A stretch of 46,107 bases of DNA from contig QUIQ01000013.1 of assembly GCA_003480165.1 (NCBI GenBank), positions 1 through 46,107 on the forward strand, given 5' to 3'. Position 1 is the stretch's first letter. Every line of letters begins with the position of its first letter. A model generated the notes under the pieces. It was not told the origin of the DNA and searched no databases. It was given only the letters and a program-made list of their open reading frames with translations. Positions 31,019 through 38,810 of the stretch are shown here, piece by piece. This DNA is from Firmicutes bacterium AM41-11 (lineage in GTDB: Bacteria; Bacillota_I; Bacilli_A; Erysipelotrichales; Erysipelotrichaceae). Both the position numbers and the translations under genes were made by a program.

Positions 31019-33152
31019 ACCTTCTCGAGGACCAGCTGAAAAGTCAAAAAACTTTAAAGGAGCAATTGCTCGTTTATTTAAAGAATTAAAAGTCTTTCAT
31101 GTCTGGATTGGAATTGCTGTTGTATTAGCTATATTAAGTTCAATTTTATCGATTTCTGCCCCTGACCGCCTATCTAGTTTAACTGATGAAATTACGGATG
31201 GTTTAGTGGTAGATCAAAAGGGCATGAAAGAAGTAACTCAAAAAATTACGGCCCAAGTTTCGCAAGAAAAGATGCAAGCTGCACTTCAGTCCGATGCTTT
31301 ATCGCTGGAAGAAAAACGTGACCTTATGATGAAGTTTCAAACTCTTGATGCTTCCAATCAAATGGCTTTATTAGATCAATTAGCACCACATGAAACGGAA
31401 GTATTCTTCCCAGAAATTACCGTAAAGGATCAAAAGATTTCCAGTAAAGATCAAGTGAAGTATTTACATATTTTATCGACTTTAGATATGAAATCGGGTA
31501 AGAAAGTCGATGTGAACAAGTTGTATAAAAAAGTGGATAAAATGCCAAAATCTATTCAAAATATTATTATACCACGGATGGATTTTAAGGCAATTAAATC
31601 CATCGCATTGATATTGATTGTTTTATATGTATCCAGTGCTTTGGCTTCTTTTATCCAAACTTTAATCATGGCTACGGTTTCCAATTCCTTTGCAAAATCG
31701 CTACGTAGTCGAGTATCCGAAAAAATTCATCGTCTACCACTAGCTTATTTTGACCGTAATCAAACCGGAGATATTTTGTCTCGTGTCAGCAACGATATTG
31801 ATACAATTGCTCAATCTATGAACCAGTCTTTAGGGGCTTTGGTATCAAGTACAGCTTTATTCATTGGAACATTGATTATGATGTTTGTGACAAACTGGAT
31901 CATGGCTTTAACGGCTGTAGGAGCCAGCTTAATTGGATTTATCTTTATGATGATTGTTATGAAACGCTCTCAAAAGTACTTCCGTTTACGCCAACAATCT
32001 TTAGGGGCTTTGAATGGTCATATTGAAGAAGTTTATTCCGGTTTATTAGTCGTAAAAGCCTATAATGCCAAAAAGGAATCTGATGAAAAATTTGATGCAT
32101 TAAATCAAGAAGTTTATCAAGCTAACCGCAAGAGTCAATTCTTATCCGGATTGATGATGCCAATGATGAACTTTATTGGAAACTTTGGTTATGCGGCTGT
32201 ATGTATTGTCGGTGCAGTTCTAACTATGAATGATGTCATCACATTTGGTGTTATTGTGGCATTTATGACCTATGTTCGTCTATTTACTTCGCCATTGGGA
32301 CAAATTGCCCAAGCCATTACTTCACTTCAATCTACAGCTGCTGCAAGTGAGCGTGTCTTCGAGTTATTTGATGAACCAGAAATGGAAAAAGAAAATCAGG
32401 TGGTGGAATTAGATAAAGATCAAGTGAAAGGAAATATTTCCTTTAAACATGTCAACTTTGGGTATTTGCCTAATCAAACCATTATTCATGATTTTAATGC
32501 CGATGTAAAACCAGGCCAAAAAATTGCGATTGTAGGACCAACTGGTGCAGGGAAGACAACGATGGTTAACTTGTTGATGAAGTTCTACAATATTGAGCAT
32601 GGAGATATTCTTATTGATGGTCATTCTATCCATGAATGTACCCGTGAACAAGTACATAACATGTTTACGATGGTCTTACAGGATACTTGGTTGTTTAATG
32701 GTACTGTTCGTGAAAATATTGCGTTTAACCATCCAAATGTGACGGATCAAAGAATTTGGGATGTATGTGATCAGATTGGTTTGTCACATTATATCCATTC
32801 TCTTCCAAATGGTTTAGATACAGTTTTAAGTGATGAAAATTCCGTATCTGTTGGACAGCGCCAATTGTTGACGATTGCCCGTGCCATGGTGGAAGAAAAA
32901 CCATTCTTGATTTTGGATGAAGCAACTTCAAATGTTGATACACGTACCGAAGAATTGGTACAAAAGGCTATGGATGTGTTGATGAAGGGTAAGACATCTT
33001 TCGTTATTGCCCATCGTTTATCTACCATTCGTAATGCCGATTGTATCTTAGTTATGAATCAAGGAGATATTATTGAACAAGGAAACCATGACGCTCTGAT
33101 GCAAGAAAATGGCTTCTATGCAAATCTATACAATTCTCAATTTGCTTTATAA
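31011..33152 (+). CDS. ABC exporter subunit with catalytic ATP site and large extracellular insert (heterodimer partner 2)
   Basis: 713 residues, about 110 longer than usual. A Lys-rich N-terminus is followed by the first membrane helix (about 31-50) and then a ~140-residue hydrophilic insert (about 53-193) before the second helix. By topology the insert faces outside, and it is Lys/Gln/Asp-rich. In the ATPase domain Walker A is GPTGAGKTT (509-517), Walker B ends LILDEATS with the catalytic Glu, and the switch His is present (VIAHRLST). The signature is degenerate: SVSVGQ instead of L-S-G-G-Q. This exactly complements the partner, so the dimer should have one active and one inactive ATP site. 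A strong AAAGGAGG precedes the ATG. Confidence 0.9.
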   Translation: MPRPSRGPAEKSKNFKGAIARLFKELKVFHVWIGIAVVLAILSSILSISAPDRLSSLTDEITDGLVVDQKGMKEVTQKITAQVSQEKMQAALQSDALSLEEKRDLMMKFQTLDASNQMALLDQLAPHETEVFFPEITVKDQKISSKDQVKYLHILSTLDMKSGKKVDVNKLYKKVDKMPKSIQNIIIPRMDFKAIKSIALILIVLYVSSALASFIQTLIMATVSNSFAKSLRSRVSEKIHRLPLAYFDRNQTGDILSRVSNDIDTIAQSMNQSLGALVSSTALFIGTLIMMFVTNWIMALTAVGASLIGFIFMMIVMKRSQKYFRLRQQSLGALNGHIEEVYSGLLVVKAYNAKKESDEKFDALNQEVYQANRKSQFLSGLMMPMMNFIGNFGYAAVCIVGAVLTMNDVITFGVIVAFMTYVRLFTSPLGQIAQAITSLQSTAAASERVFELFDEPEMEKENQVVELDKDQVKGNISFKHVNFGYLPNQTIIHDFNADVKPGQKIAIVGPTGAGKTTMVNLLMKFYNIEHGDILIDGHSIHECTREQVHNMFTMVLQDTWLFNGTVRENIAFNHPNVTDQRIWDVCDQIGLSHYIHSLPNGLDTVLSDENSVSVGQRQLLTIARAMVEEKPFLILDEATSNVDTRTEELVQKAMDVLMKGKTSFVIAHRLSTIRNADCILVMNQGDIIEQGNHDALMQENGFYANLYNSQFAL

Positions 33153-33185
33153 AAAAACGTCAGGACAATTTGTCCTGGCGTTTTT
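33153..33185. terminator. Bidirectional terminator after the ABC operon
   Basis: 12-bp stem AACGTCAGGACA / TGTCCTGGCGTT (one U-G pair), loop ATT, flanked by A and T runs; serves the convergent gene as well. Confidence 0.9.
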
Positions 33186-33711
33186 GCCATTCGATGCGAA
33201 TATAAAGGATTCGACTGATGATTTCGCGTACGATATGTTTTAATCGATGTTCTGGGTACCAAGCTGCACTGTAATCGGAAAAGAATTGTTTTGCGATAGC
33301 ACAAGCTCTTCTGGCATGGGTGCCACTGGTGAGAATTAATACACTGTGATCTTCTATGATTTCTTTAGAATTCGTGAAGTTCTCCCATGTATTCTGTGAT
33401 TGGATTTCACAAATAATGGGAATCGGCGCTCGATCTAATATGTAATTTTTCATGGCTTCTGATTCAATAAACTGGTTTCTAGCAGCACCACCAGTAATCA
33501 CTAAAGTTGTATAGTGATGTTTATTGTATTCTTGAATGGCCAGCTTACAGCGTTTTTTAGCCGAGGTACAAAGACTTCCATCATCATGACAAGGGCAGCC
33601 TAATAGTAGCGCATAGTCATAGATTTCTTTTTGCTCTGGAATTGGCGGAAAATAATAACGATGGATGCCTAATACCAACAGAAGAATAACGCCAATAAAT
33701 ATAAGTATCAT
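33160..33711 (-). CDS. DUF218 (YdcF/SanA/ElyC-like) membrane-anchored protein
   Basis: 183 residues with an N-terminal membrane helix (about 1-16) and a DUF218 domain: YDYALLLGCPCHDDGSL, LVITGGAARNQFIESEAM (about 69-86), and the SQNTWENFTNS segment with the family Glu-Asn. Members are linked to envelope or sugar-linked metabolism in other bacteria, but the reaction is unknown. The start codon overlaps the stop of the upstream tmcAL-like gene in an ATGA arrangement (33708-33711), so it is translationally coupled to it. It ends at a terminator shared with the ABC operon. Confidence 0.8.
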   Translation of the reverse strand: MILIFIGVILLLVLGIHRYYFPPIPEQKEIYDYALLLGCPCHDDGSLCTSAKKRCKLAIQEYNKHHYTTLVITGGAARNQFIESEAMKNYILDRAPIPIICEIQSQNTWENFTNSKEIIEDHSVLILTSGTHARRACAIAKQFFSDYSAAWYPEHRLKHIVREIISRILYIRIEWQKRQDKLS

Positions 33712-34712
33712 GGATGAACAACTTCCTCTCTATGAAGTGTTTCTTTCATAACACTATTGTACAATGCGAGCGTTTTTGTTTCAATGTCTTGGTCAAAGGG
33801 GGCCAATTGATGAAATTGCGTAATGATTTTTTTGTCTTTATTTGCTTTTAGTAGCTGCTGGCCGATTTCATTAAAGCCTAACACTTGGATTTGTTGGAAA
33901 GTTAAATTCTGCATTTCAGCTTTTTTTATTTGCAGTAAAATCATCAAACACGTTCTTTGTATCCGAGCTTTTGAGTAATTCTTAGAAATTGCTTGTTCTA
34001 AGAAGCTTTCCCAAGTATCAGCCTGGGCCGCTTTTTTTAATCTTGCTTCGATGCCTTCATTGACAAGAAAAAATGTTTCTAGATCAGCAAGTGAGGTTAA
34101 TAAAAGCGTTGTTTTTAAGTGAGGATAGTAGTTCTGCCAATATTGCTCGATATGAAAATATTGCGAAAAAGGCTCTTTATTTCCATCAAAGAAACTTTGG
34201 CGCAAAGAAGTAGCTGAGGCAAAAGATGAATCTCTCGGAATACAAAATGGTTCGATGTTATAGTTTTTGCAGTTGGCTACATAATACATCGCTAATAGAT
34301 CATTGGGCTGAATCCGAACAGGTGTACTTCTTTGTTGGCTGTGGCTTGGATCAATGGGTTGTGCTTTCAGGTTTTGATACCAATTGTCTAGTTGTTTGAT
34401 AGAATGGCACTCGGAGCCAAAACACAAAGCATCAATACCTAAATAGTGAAGGGATTCCATTGCATACTTCACAAAATACTCAGCACTTTGACAGGTGTAT
34501 TGTACGGGTAGTAGGCACACTAAATCCGTCCCATATTCTAAAGCTAAACGGGTTTTATCATAGGGACTTAATAAAGAAGGTAGACCGCGTTGACTGAAAT
34601 AGCCCGAAGTGATTACAACAATCGCATCAAATTGATTACGTATTTGTTTGAGCTGATGTATATGTCCGGCATGAAATGGGTTGTATTCGGCAATAATTCC
34701 ACAAGTTTTCAT
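33708..34712 (-). CDS. tmcAL: tRNA(Met) cytidine acetate ligase-like nucleotidyltransferase (short)
   Basis: The N-terminus GIIAEYNPFHAGHIHQL (about 5-21) carries the H-x-G-H nucleotidyltransferase motif of the TmcAL/YlbM family, followed by SGYFSQRG and SAEYFVKYAMESLHYLGID, all typical. TmcAL makes N4-acetylcytidine at the wobble base of elongator tRNA-Met from acetate and ATP. At 334 residues it is shorter than the usual ~400, and the C-terminal helical region is reduced, so activity is likely but not certain. There is no Shine-Dalgarno; an extended -10 (TGA-TACAGT) ends 6 bases before the ATG, predicting a leaderless mRNA. It is divergent from DUF177-rpmF. Confidence 0.8.
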   Translation of the reverse strand: MKTCGIIAEYNPFHAGHIHQLKQIRNQFDAIVVITSGYFSQRGLPSLLSPYDKTRLALEYGTDLVCLLPVQYTCQSAEYFVKYAMESLHYLGIDALCFGSECHSIKQLDNWYQNLKAQPIDPSHSQQRSTPVRIQPNDLLAMYYVANCKNYNIEPFCIPRDSSFASATSLRQSFFDGNKEPFSQYFHIEQYWQNYYPHLKTTLLLTSLADLETFFLVNEGIEARLKKAAQADTWESFLEQAISKNYSKARIQRTCLMILLQIKKAEMQNLTFQQIQVLGFNEIGQQLLKANKDKKIITQFHQLAPFDQDIETKTLALYNSVMKETLHREEVVHP

Positions 34713-34718
34713 ATTTAT

Positions 34719-34727
34719 ACTGTATCA
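34719..34727 (-). promoter_or_regulatory. Extended -10 of a predicted leaderless promoter (tmcAL)
   Basis: Minus strand: TGA-TACAGT, then ATAAAT, then ATG. A competing -10 (TATGAT) a few bases upstream would give a leader of about 5 bases. Confidence 0.45.
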
Positions 34728-34781
34728 TACCTAGATTTTTTTATTCAAATTTGTTATGATTACTTAGGCTTTGAAGAATGG

Positions 34782-34810
34782 TTGACATTCGGTAGGGCTT
34801 TTATTATAAT
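34782..34810 (+). promoter_or_regulatory. Consensus promoter of DUF177-rpmF
   Basis: TTGACA (34782-34787), 17-base spacer, TATAAT (34805-34810): a perfect sigma-A match. Confidence 0.9.
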
Positions 34811-34836
34811 ATCAAATGCGACATGAGGTGAAGATC

Positions 34837-35352
34837 GTGAAATTTACGAAAACAGACTTCTTAAAATCGAGAAATGGAATTATTCCTATTGATGAACATT
34901 TGGCTGTTGAGCAAAACGATCTGCTTCATCATACTCAAGTCAAGTCCATTCCCGAAGTACATGTAACAGGTACTTTGCAGTTTGACGGAAACTCACTGGT
35001 TTTCTCTGATTTGGATATGGACGGTGTGATGATCGTTCCTGATTCCATAACATTAGAGGATCTAGAAGTGACATTTGACACAAAGTCGCAAACAACGTAT
35101 TCATTCGTGAAACAAAATGAAGATACGGATGAAGAAATTATCGTCGTGAAAAAAGATACAATTGATTTGAATCCAGAAATCTTCCAAGCTATCTTATTTG
35201 AAGCTCCAATGAGTTTGACAAGGGTTTCAAAAGATCAATACCCAAGTGGTAAAGGATGGCAATTGATTTCAGAAGAAGATTTGGAATCGGAAGAAGATCG
35301 TATTGATCCACGATGGGAAAAGTTAAGTGAATTCAAACTGGATGATGACTAG
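34837..35352 (+). CDS. DUF177/YceD-family protein
   Basis: 171 residues. The GTG at 34837 is preferred because GAGGTG (34825-34830) lies 6 bases before it; an ATG at 34816 lies only 6 bases after the -10, upstream of that ribosome site. DUF177 proteins are nearly always encoded just before rpmF and are thought to act in 23S rRNA or 50S maturation. The acidic C-terminus ([18 protein letters not shown]) with the D-P-R-W segment is typical. rpmF follows after 11 bases. The Cys motif seen in some members is absent. Confidence 0.85.
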   Translation: MKFTKTDFLKSRNGIIPIDEHLAVEQNDLLHHTQVKSIPEVHVTGTLQFDGNSLVFSDLDMDGVMIVPDSITLEDLEVTFDTKSQTTYSFVKQNEDTDEEIIVVKKDTIDLNPEIFQAILFEAPMSLTRVSKDQYPSGKGWQLISEEDLESEEDRIDPRWEKLSEFKLDDD

Positions 35353-35363
35353 GAGGTGCGAAC

Positions 35364-35534
35364 ATGGCTGTTCAACAAAGAAGAGGATCTAAAACACGTA
35401 AGAACAAACGTAGAACTCACTACAAATTAGTACCACCAACTTTGGTACGTTGCCCTAGCTGTGGGGAATATAAATTAGCACATAAAATGTGTGCATGTGG
35501 TGAATACAACGGACGTCAAGTCGTTGAAAAATAA
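35364..35534 (+). CDS. rpmF: 50S ribosomal protein L32 with shortened zinc knuckle
   Basis: A 56-residue protein, [20 protein letters not shown] at the start, clearly bL32. The zinc ribbon has C30-xx-C33 (CPSC), but the second knuckle is C43-A-C45 (MCACGEY) instead of the usual C-xx-C seen in Bacillus L32, i.e. one residue is deleted. Metal binding may be altered or lost. AGGAGGTG lies 5 bases before the ATG. It forms an operon with the DUF177 gene and ends at a perfect hairpin. Confidence 0.95.
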   Translation: MAVQQRRGSKTRKNKRRTHYKLVPPTLVRCPSCGEYKLAHKMCACGEYNGRQVVEK

Positions 35535-35542
35535 CTTATAGG

Positions 35543-35569
35543 AAGTGAAGTTTGAAAACTTCACTTTTT
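35543..35569 (+). terminator. Terminator after rpmF
   Basis: Stem AAGTGAAGT / ACTTCACTT, loop TTGAAA, then TTTTT. Confidence 0.85.
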
Positions 35570-35571
35570 AT

Positions 35572-35600
35572 TTGCATAAGAAAAGTATTTATGATATCAT
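35572..35600 (+). promoter_or_regulatory. Promoter of tRNA-Trp
   Basis: TTGCAT (35572-35577), 17-base spacer, TATCAT (35595-35600) preceded by TGA (extended -10). Confidence 0.65.
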
Positions 35601-35612
35601 TAACAAGCACTT

Positions 35613-35686
35613 AGGGGTATAGTTCAATGGTAGAACAGCGGTCTCCAAAACCGTTGATGTGGGTTCAACTCCTGCTACCCCTGCCA
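35613..35686 (+). tRNA. tRNA-Trp (anticodon CCA)
   Basis: Cloverleaf by eye: acceptor AGGGGTA (35613-35619) with TACCCCT (35676-35682), anticodon stem GCGGT / ACCGT, loop CTCCAAA with anticodon CCA at 35645-35647, T arm with GGTTCAACTCC. Discriminator G and an encoded CCA end follow. A single-gene unit with its own promoter and terminator. Confidence 0.95.
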
Positions 35687-35699
35687 TTTAGTTTTTTAT

Positions 35700-35725
35700 A
35701 TCGAGTTTTAGCTCGATTTTTTTTT
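35700..35725 (+). terminator. Terminator after tRNA-Trp
   Basis: Stem ATCGAG / CTCGAT, loop TTTTAG, then nine T. Confidence 0.8.
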
Positions 35726-35822
35726 ACGTTTTTCTTTATTTTTTCGAATTTATCTATCATAATAGGTAAGGTAAAACCTGTGTAAAAACAATTTAAAGAA
35801 AATGTAAAATCAGGAGAACTTT

Positions 35823-37589
35823 ATGGAAAATATTAAAATGATTTTAAGTCTTTTATGTGGCGTTGCCTTATTTTTATATGGTATGTCCGTCATGGGAGAT
35901 GGGTTAAAGAAAGTAGCTGGAAACCAGTTAGAGTTGATCCTTTACCGTTTGACGAATTCGCCCTTAAAAGGATTTTTATTAGGAACGGCAGTAACGTGTG
36001 TTATTCAGTCTTCCAGTGCGACAACGGTTATGGTTGTCGGTTTTGTGAACTCCGGTATGATGAAGGTATCCCAAGCGATTGGGGTTATTTTAGGAGCGAA
36101 CATAGGTACAGCGATTACTGGTTGGGTCGTATGTTTGTCATATATTGATGCAGGCAATGGGATCGCGGCGATTATTTCTAGTTCTACCATTAGTGCCGTT
36201 GTTGCGATTGTGGGTATTTTATTGCATATGTTTGCCAAAAAAGATACCCTTCAGCATTTAGGTTCGATTATGTTAGGTTTTGCGGTTTTAATGACTGGTA
36301 TGTCTATGATGTCTAGCGCTGTGGAACCATTAAAGACAAACCCTGCTTTTATTTCTGTTATGACTTCTTTAACAAATCCAATTATTGGTATTTTGTTTGG
36401 TATTGCGTTTGCGGCCGTTTTGCAGAGCGTTTCGGCTTCAGTAGGGGTTTTGCAGGCTTTGAGTGTAACCGGAGCGATTTCTTTTCAAGCGGCGTTCCCA
36501 ATGATTTTAGGAATGGGTGTTGGAGCTTCTACACCAATTTTATTAGCAGCAATCGGTGCCAATCGTAATGGGCATCGGACTTCTTTGGTGTACTTACTTG
36601 TCTGTATCATTGGATTGTTCTTAGGTTGCATATACTATCCTATTGATGCTTTCTTCCATTTTGGTTTCAATAATATGATTATGAATCCTTTCTCGGTTGC
36701 AGCATTGAATACGATCTATCGGATCCTTGTCATGACGGTTATGTTGCCATTTGTGAAATTGCTTGAAAAAGCGATTTATAAGATGATTCCTATCAGCCAA
36801 GAAGAAAAAGAAAGTACGGCTAATTTTGATTTATTAGAGGAACGTTTTTTATCGAACCCTGATGTAGCGTATGAACAAAGTATGATTGTTATGTCGGATA
36901 TGGCTCGCGATACAAAAAAGAACGTAGATCGTGCTTTGTCGCTTTTAGATACTTTTGATGAACATAACTATAATCGTACGGTGGAACTGGAGTCTACGTT
37001 AAATAAATACGAAGACAAACTGGGAAACTATTTGGTTAAATTAATGTCTGTAGGTGTTTCTTTAGAGCAAAGTAAAATGATTAATAAGTCTATTCAAGCC
37101 ATTAGTGACTTTGAACGAATTTCGGATTATGCCCTTGATCTTGCTCAGGTCAGTCATCATATGCAATCGCGAAAGCGCGTTTTCTCGATGGCAGCCGTTG
37201 ATGAATTAACCGTTGTTTCTACGGCTACTCGCGAAATTATGGATATTACGGTTAAGAGCTTTATGAATGAAGATGCCGATTTGGTTAAAAGGGTCTTTCC
37301 TTTACGCGAATTGATTACTTTAAACTGCAATGAGATTAAGAAACGGCATGTTATGCGTTTGAAATCTGGGGATTGTGATCAATCCAAAGGATCGGAGCTT
37401 TTTGATTTATTGAACGATATGCAACGAATTAGTGAACATTGTGCTTCTTTGGCTTTAGATATTATTAAAGCGGAAGAGCAAGATTTTAACGTTCATCGTT
37501 TCTTGCATAAATATGAACAACAGAACAAAGGAGATTATATTGATCTTCTTCATTACTATGAAGAAAAATATTCTATTCAACCGTCTTAA
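35823..37589 (+). CDS. Na+/phosphate cotransporter with PhoU-like C-terminal domain
   Basis: 588 residues. The membrane part (1 to about 320) has the inverted repeat of the NptA/YjbB family: QSSSATTVMVVGFVNSGMM (about 61-79) and the matching QSVSASVGVLQALSVTGAI (about 201-219), which form the substrate and sodium sites. The second repeat has Gln-Ser-Val in place of the usual Gln-Ser-Ser. Residues about 340-575 are soluble, helical and PhoU-like, probably sensing or gating. AGGAG precedes the ATG. No clear promoter was found in the AT-rich 35726-35812 leader. The hairpin at its end abuts the ribosome site of the next gene. Confidence 0.88.
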   Translation: MENIKMILSLLCGVALFLYGMSVMGDGLKKVAGNQLELILYRLTNSPLKGFLLGTAVTCVIQSSSATTVMVVGFVNSGMMKVSQAIGVILGANIGTAITGWVVCLSYIDAGNGIAAIISSSTISAVVAIVGILLHMFAKKDTLQHLGSIMLGFAVLMTGMSMMSSAVEPLKTNPAFISVMTSLTNPIIGILFGIAFAAVLQSVSASVGVLQALSVTGAISFQAAFPMILGMGVGASTPILLAAIGANRNGHRTSLVYLLVCIIGLFLGCIYYPIDAFFHFGFNNMIMNPFSVAALNTIYRILVMTVMLPFVKLLEKAIYKMIPISQEEKESTANFDLLEERFLSNPDVAYEQSMIVMSDMARDTKKNVDRALSLLDTFDEHNYNRTVELESTLNKYEDKLGNYLVKLMSVGVSLEQSKMINKSIQAISDFERISDYALDLAQVSHHMQSRKRVFSMAAVDELTVVSTATREIMDITVKSFMNEDADLVKRVFPLRELITLNCNEIKKRHVMRLKSGDCDQSKGSELFDLLNDMQRISEHCASLALDIIKAEEQDFNVHRFLHKYEQQNKGDYIDLLHYYEEKYSIQPS

Positions 37590-37601
37590 TGACGGTTTTT
37601 T
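37579..37601 (+). terminator. Hairpin terminator between the cotransporter and the deformylase-like gene
   Basis: Stem AACCGTC / GACGGTT, loop TTAAT, then a T run; it contains the stop codon and ends 4 bases before the next AGGAGG. Confidence 0.8.
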
Positions 37602-37617
37602 AAAAGGAGGAGATAGA

Positions 37618-38028
37618 ATGATTCGAAGTATTGTAAAAGATGAAAAGTTTTTAGCGAAGAAGTGCAAACCGGCAACTAAAAAAGATCTTGCGATTGGACA
37701 AGATCTTCTTGATACATTGCGTGCAAACCAGAGTGTTTGTATTGGCATGGCGGCAAATATGATTGGCCAACAGAAAAACATCATTGTTGTACATACGGAT
37801 TTGATAAATCTTGTGATGTATAATCCACGCATTCTGCAAAAACAAGGAGAATACGAAACCAGTGAAGGGTGTTTATCGTTAAAGGGTGTACGTCAGACAA
37901 AACGGTATCAGCACATCCGTGTCCAATATTATGATGCAACCTTCCATAAACAAGTGAATGATTTTTCGGGCCTGGTAGCGCAAACGATTCAACATGAAGT
38001 GGATCACTGCAATGGGATTTTAATCTAG
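37618..38028 (+). CDS. Short peptide-deformylase-like protein
   Basis: 136 residues. The ATG at 37618 follows AGGAGG; upstream in-frame codons lie inside the previous gene. Two of three deformylase motifs are complete: EGCLSL (metal Cys) and QHEVDH (metal His pair and Glu). In the first motif, G-x-G-L-A-A-x-Q, this protein has IGMAANMIG, so the conserved catalytic Gln is Met. The short length and the AANMIG segment match a deformylase-like subgroup I recall from other Firmicutes, whose activity on formyl-Met is uncertain. A housekeeping def-fmt pair is not in the window. Its last 9 bases overlap the convergent nitroreductase gene. Confidence 0.75.
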   Translation: MIRSIVKDEKFLAKKCKPATKKDLAIGQDLLDTLRANQSVCIGMAANMIGQQKNIIVVHTDLINLVMYNPRILQKQGEYETSEGCLSLKGVRQTKRYQHIRVQYYDATFHKQVNDFSGLVAQTIQHEVDHCNGILI

Positions 38029-38688
38029 CCAGTTGATATTGTGACTTCCTGCTCCAATTTCAAAGTGGTATTTCGCAATACCTAGATCGACTTTTGTAAA
38101 GAAACCTATACCAGCTTTTGCGACGACTTTTGCATCGACAAAATCAAACTTTGTTTTCATTTGGTTTAATGCTGATGGCGCAAGTAAGACAAAATCAATG
38201 CCTCTTTTAAACCAATCGGGTTGTTCTTGATAGCTAGGACAGATTTTTTCGCAGGCTTTTTGTTTATGTGGTTTACCTTGGGTGATTCCATAACCAACGG
38301 CAATGATGCAGACGAGTTTTTCATCATCGGCCCGTTGGATTTTTTTATACACTTTATTTGTCTTCATACCAATCCAACATGTATTACAACCGAGTTGTTG
38401 AGCCTTTAAGACCAGGTGCTCTCCATAGTAGCCCATTTTTTCTTCGAGCTTATCGTCTTTTTTTCCAACCAGGGCAAAATAGTTCATGACATTTTTAAAG
38501 GAACCATACTTTACTTTGGATGAAGTAAAGGCATCTGGATCCCCGTTTATAAACTGAATGTGAAGATCATTTTCGGCATTGATTTTCGCAATTTCTGCAT
38601 TGAATGTATCCACAATGGATTGGGATAAAAAAGTAGATGAGAATTCCCGTACGGAGTGTCGTGCTTTTATTGCTTGTTCTAAATTCAT
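38020..38688 (-). CDS. Nitroreductase-family FMN protein
   Basis: 222 residues. The N-terminus EQAIKARHSVREF (about 4-16) is the FMN-phosphate-binding start of nitroreductases, followed by GYYGEHLVLKAQQLGCNTCWIG (here the mid-region hallmark GEHLVLKAQQLGCNTCWIG) and AVGYGI. The C-terminal half (APSALNQMKTKFDF) places it with the TM1586-type putative nitroreductases. Substrate unknown. GAGGT lies upstream of the ATG on the minus strand. It overlaps the deformylase-like gene tail-to-tail by 9 bases with no visible terminator. Confidence 0.85.
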   Translation of the reverse strand: MNLEQAIKARHSVREFSSTFLSQSIVDTFNAEIAKINAENDLHIQFINGDPDAFTSSKVKYGSFKNVMNYFALVGKKDDKLEEKMGYYGEHLVLKAQQLGCNTCWIGMKTNKVYKKIQRADDEKLVCIIAVGYGITQGKPHKQKACEKICPSYQEQPDWFKRGIDFVLLAPSALNQMKTKFDFVDAKVVAKAGIGFFTKVDLGIAKYHFEIGAGSHNINWLD

Positions 38689-38745
38689 AATGTACCTCTG
38701 CCTTTATTATACGCGAATTAAAAATTTGGATTCAATTTTCTTTAG

Positions 38746-38773
38746 TTGACAGATTTATTTATTACTTTATAAT
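38746..38773 (+). promoter_or_regulatory. Consensus promoter of purA
   Basis: TTGACA (38746-38751), 16-base spacer, TATAAT (38768-38773). Confidence 0.85.
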
Positions 38774-38810
38774 TTGCTTGTTAAAGAAGAATAAAGGAGG
38801 CTACATATAT

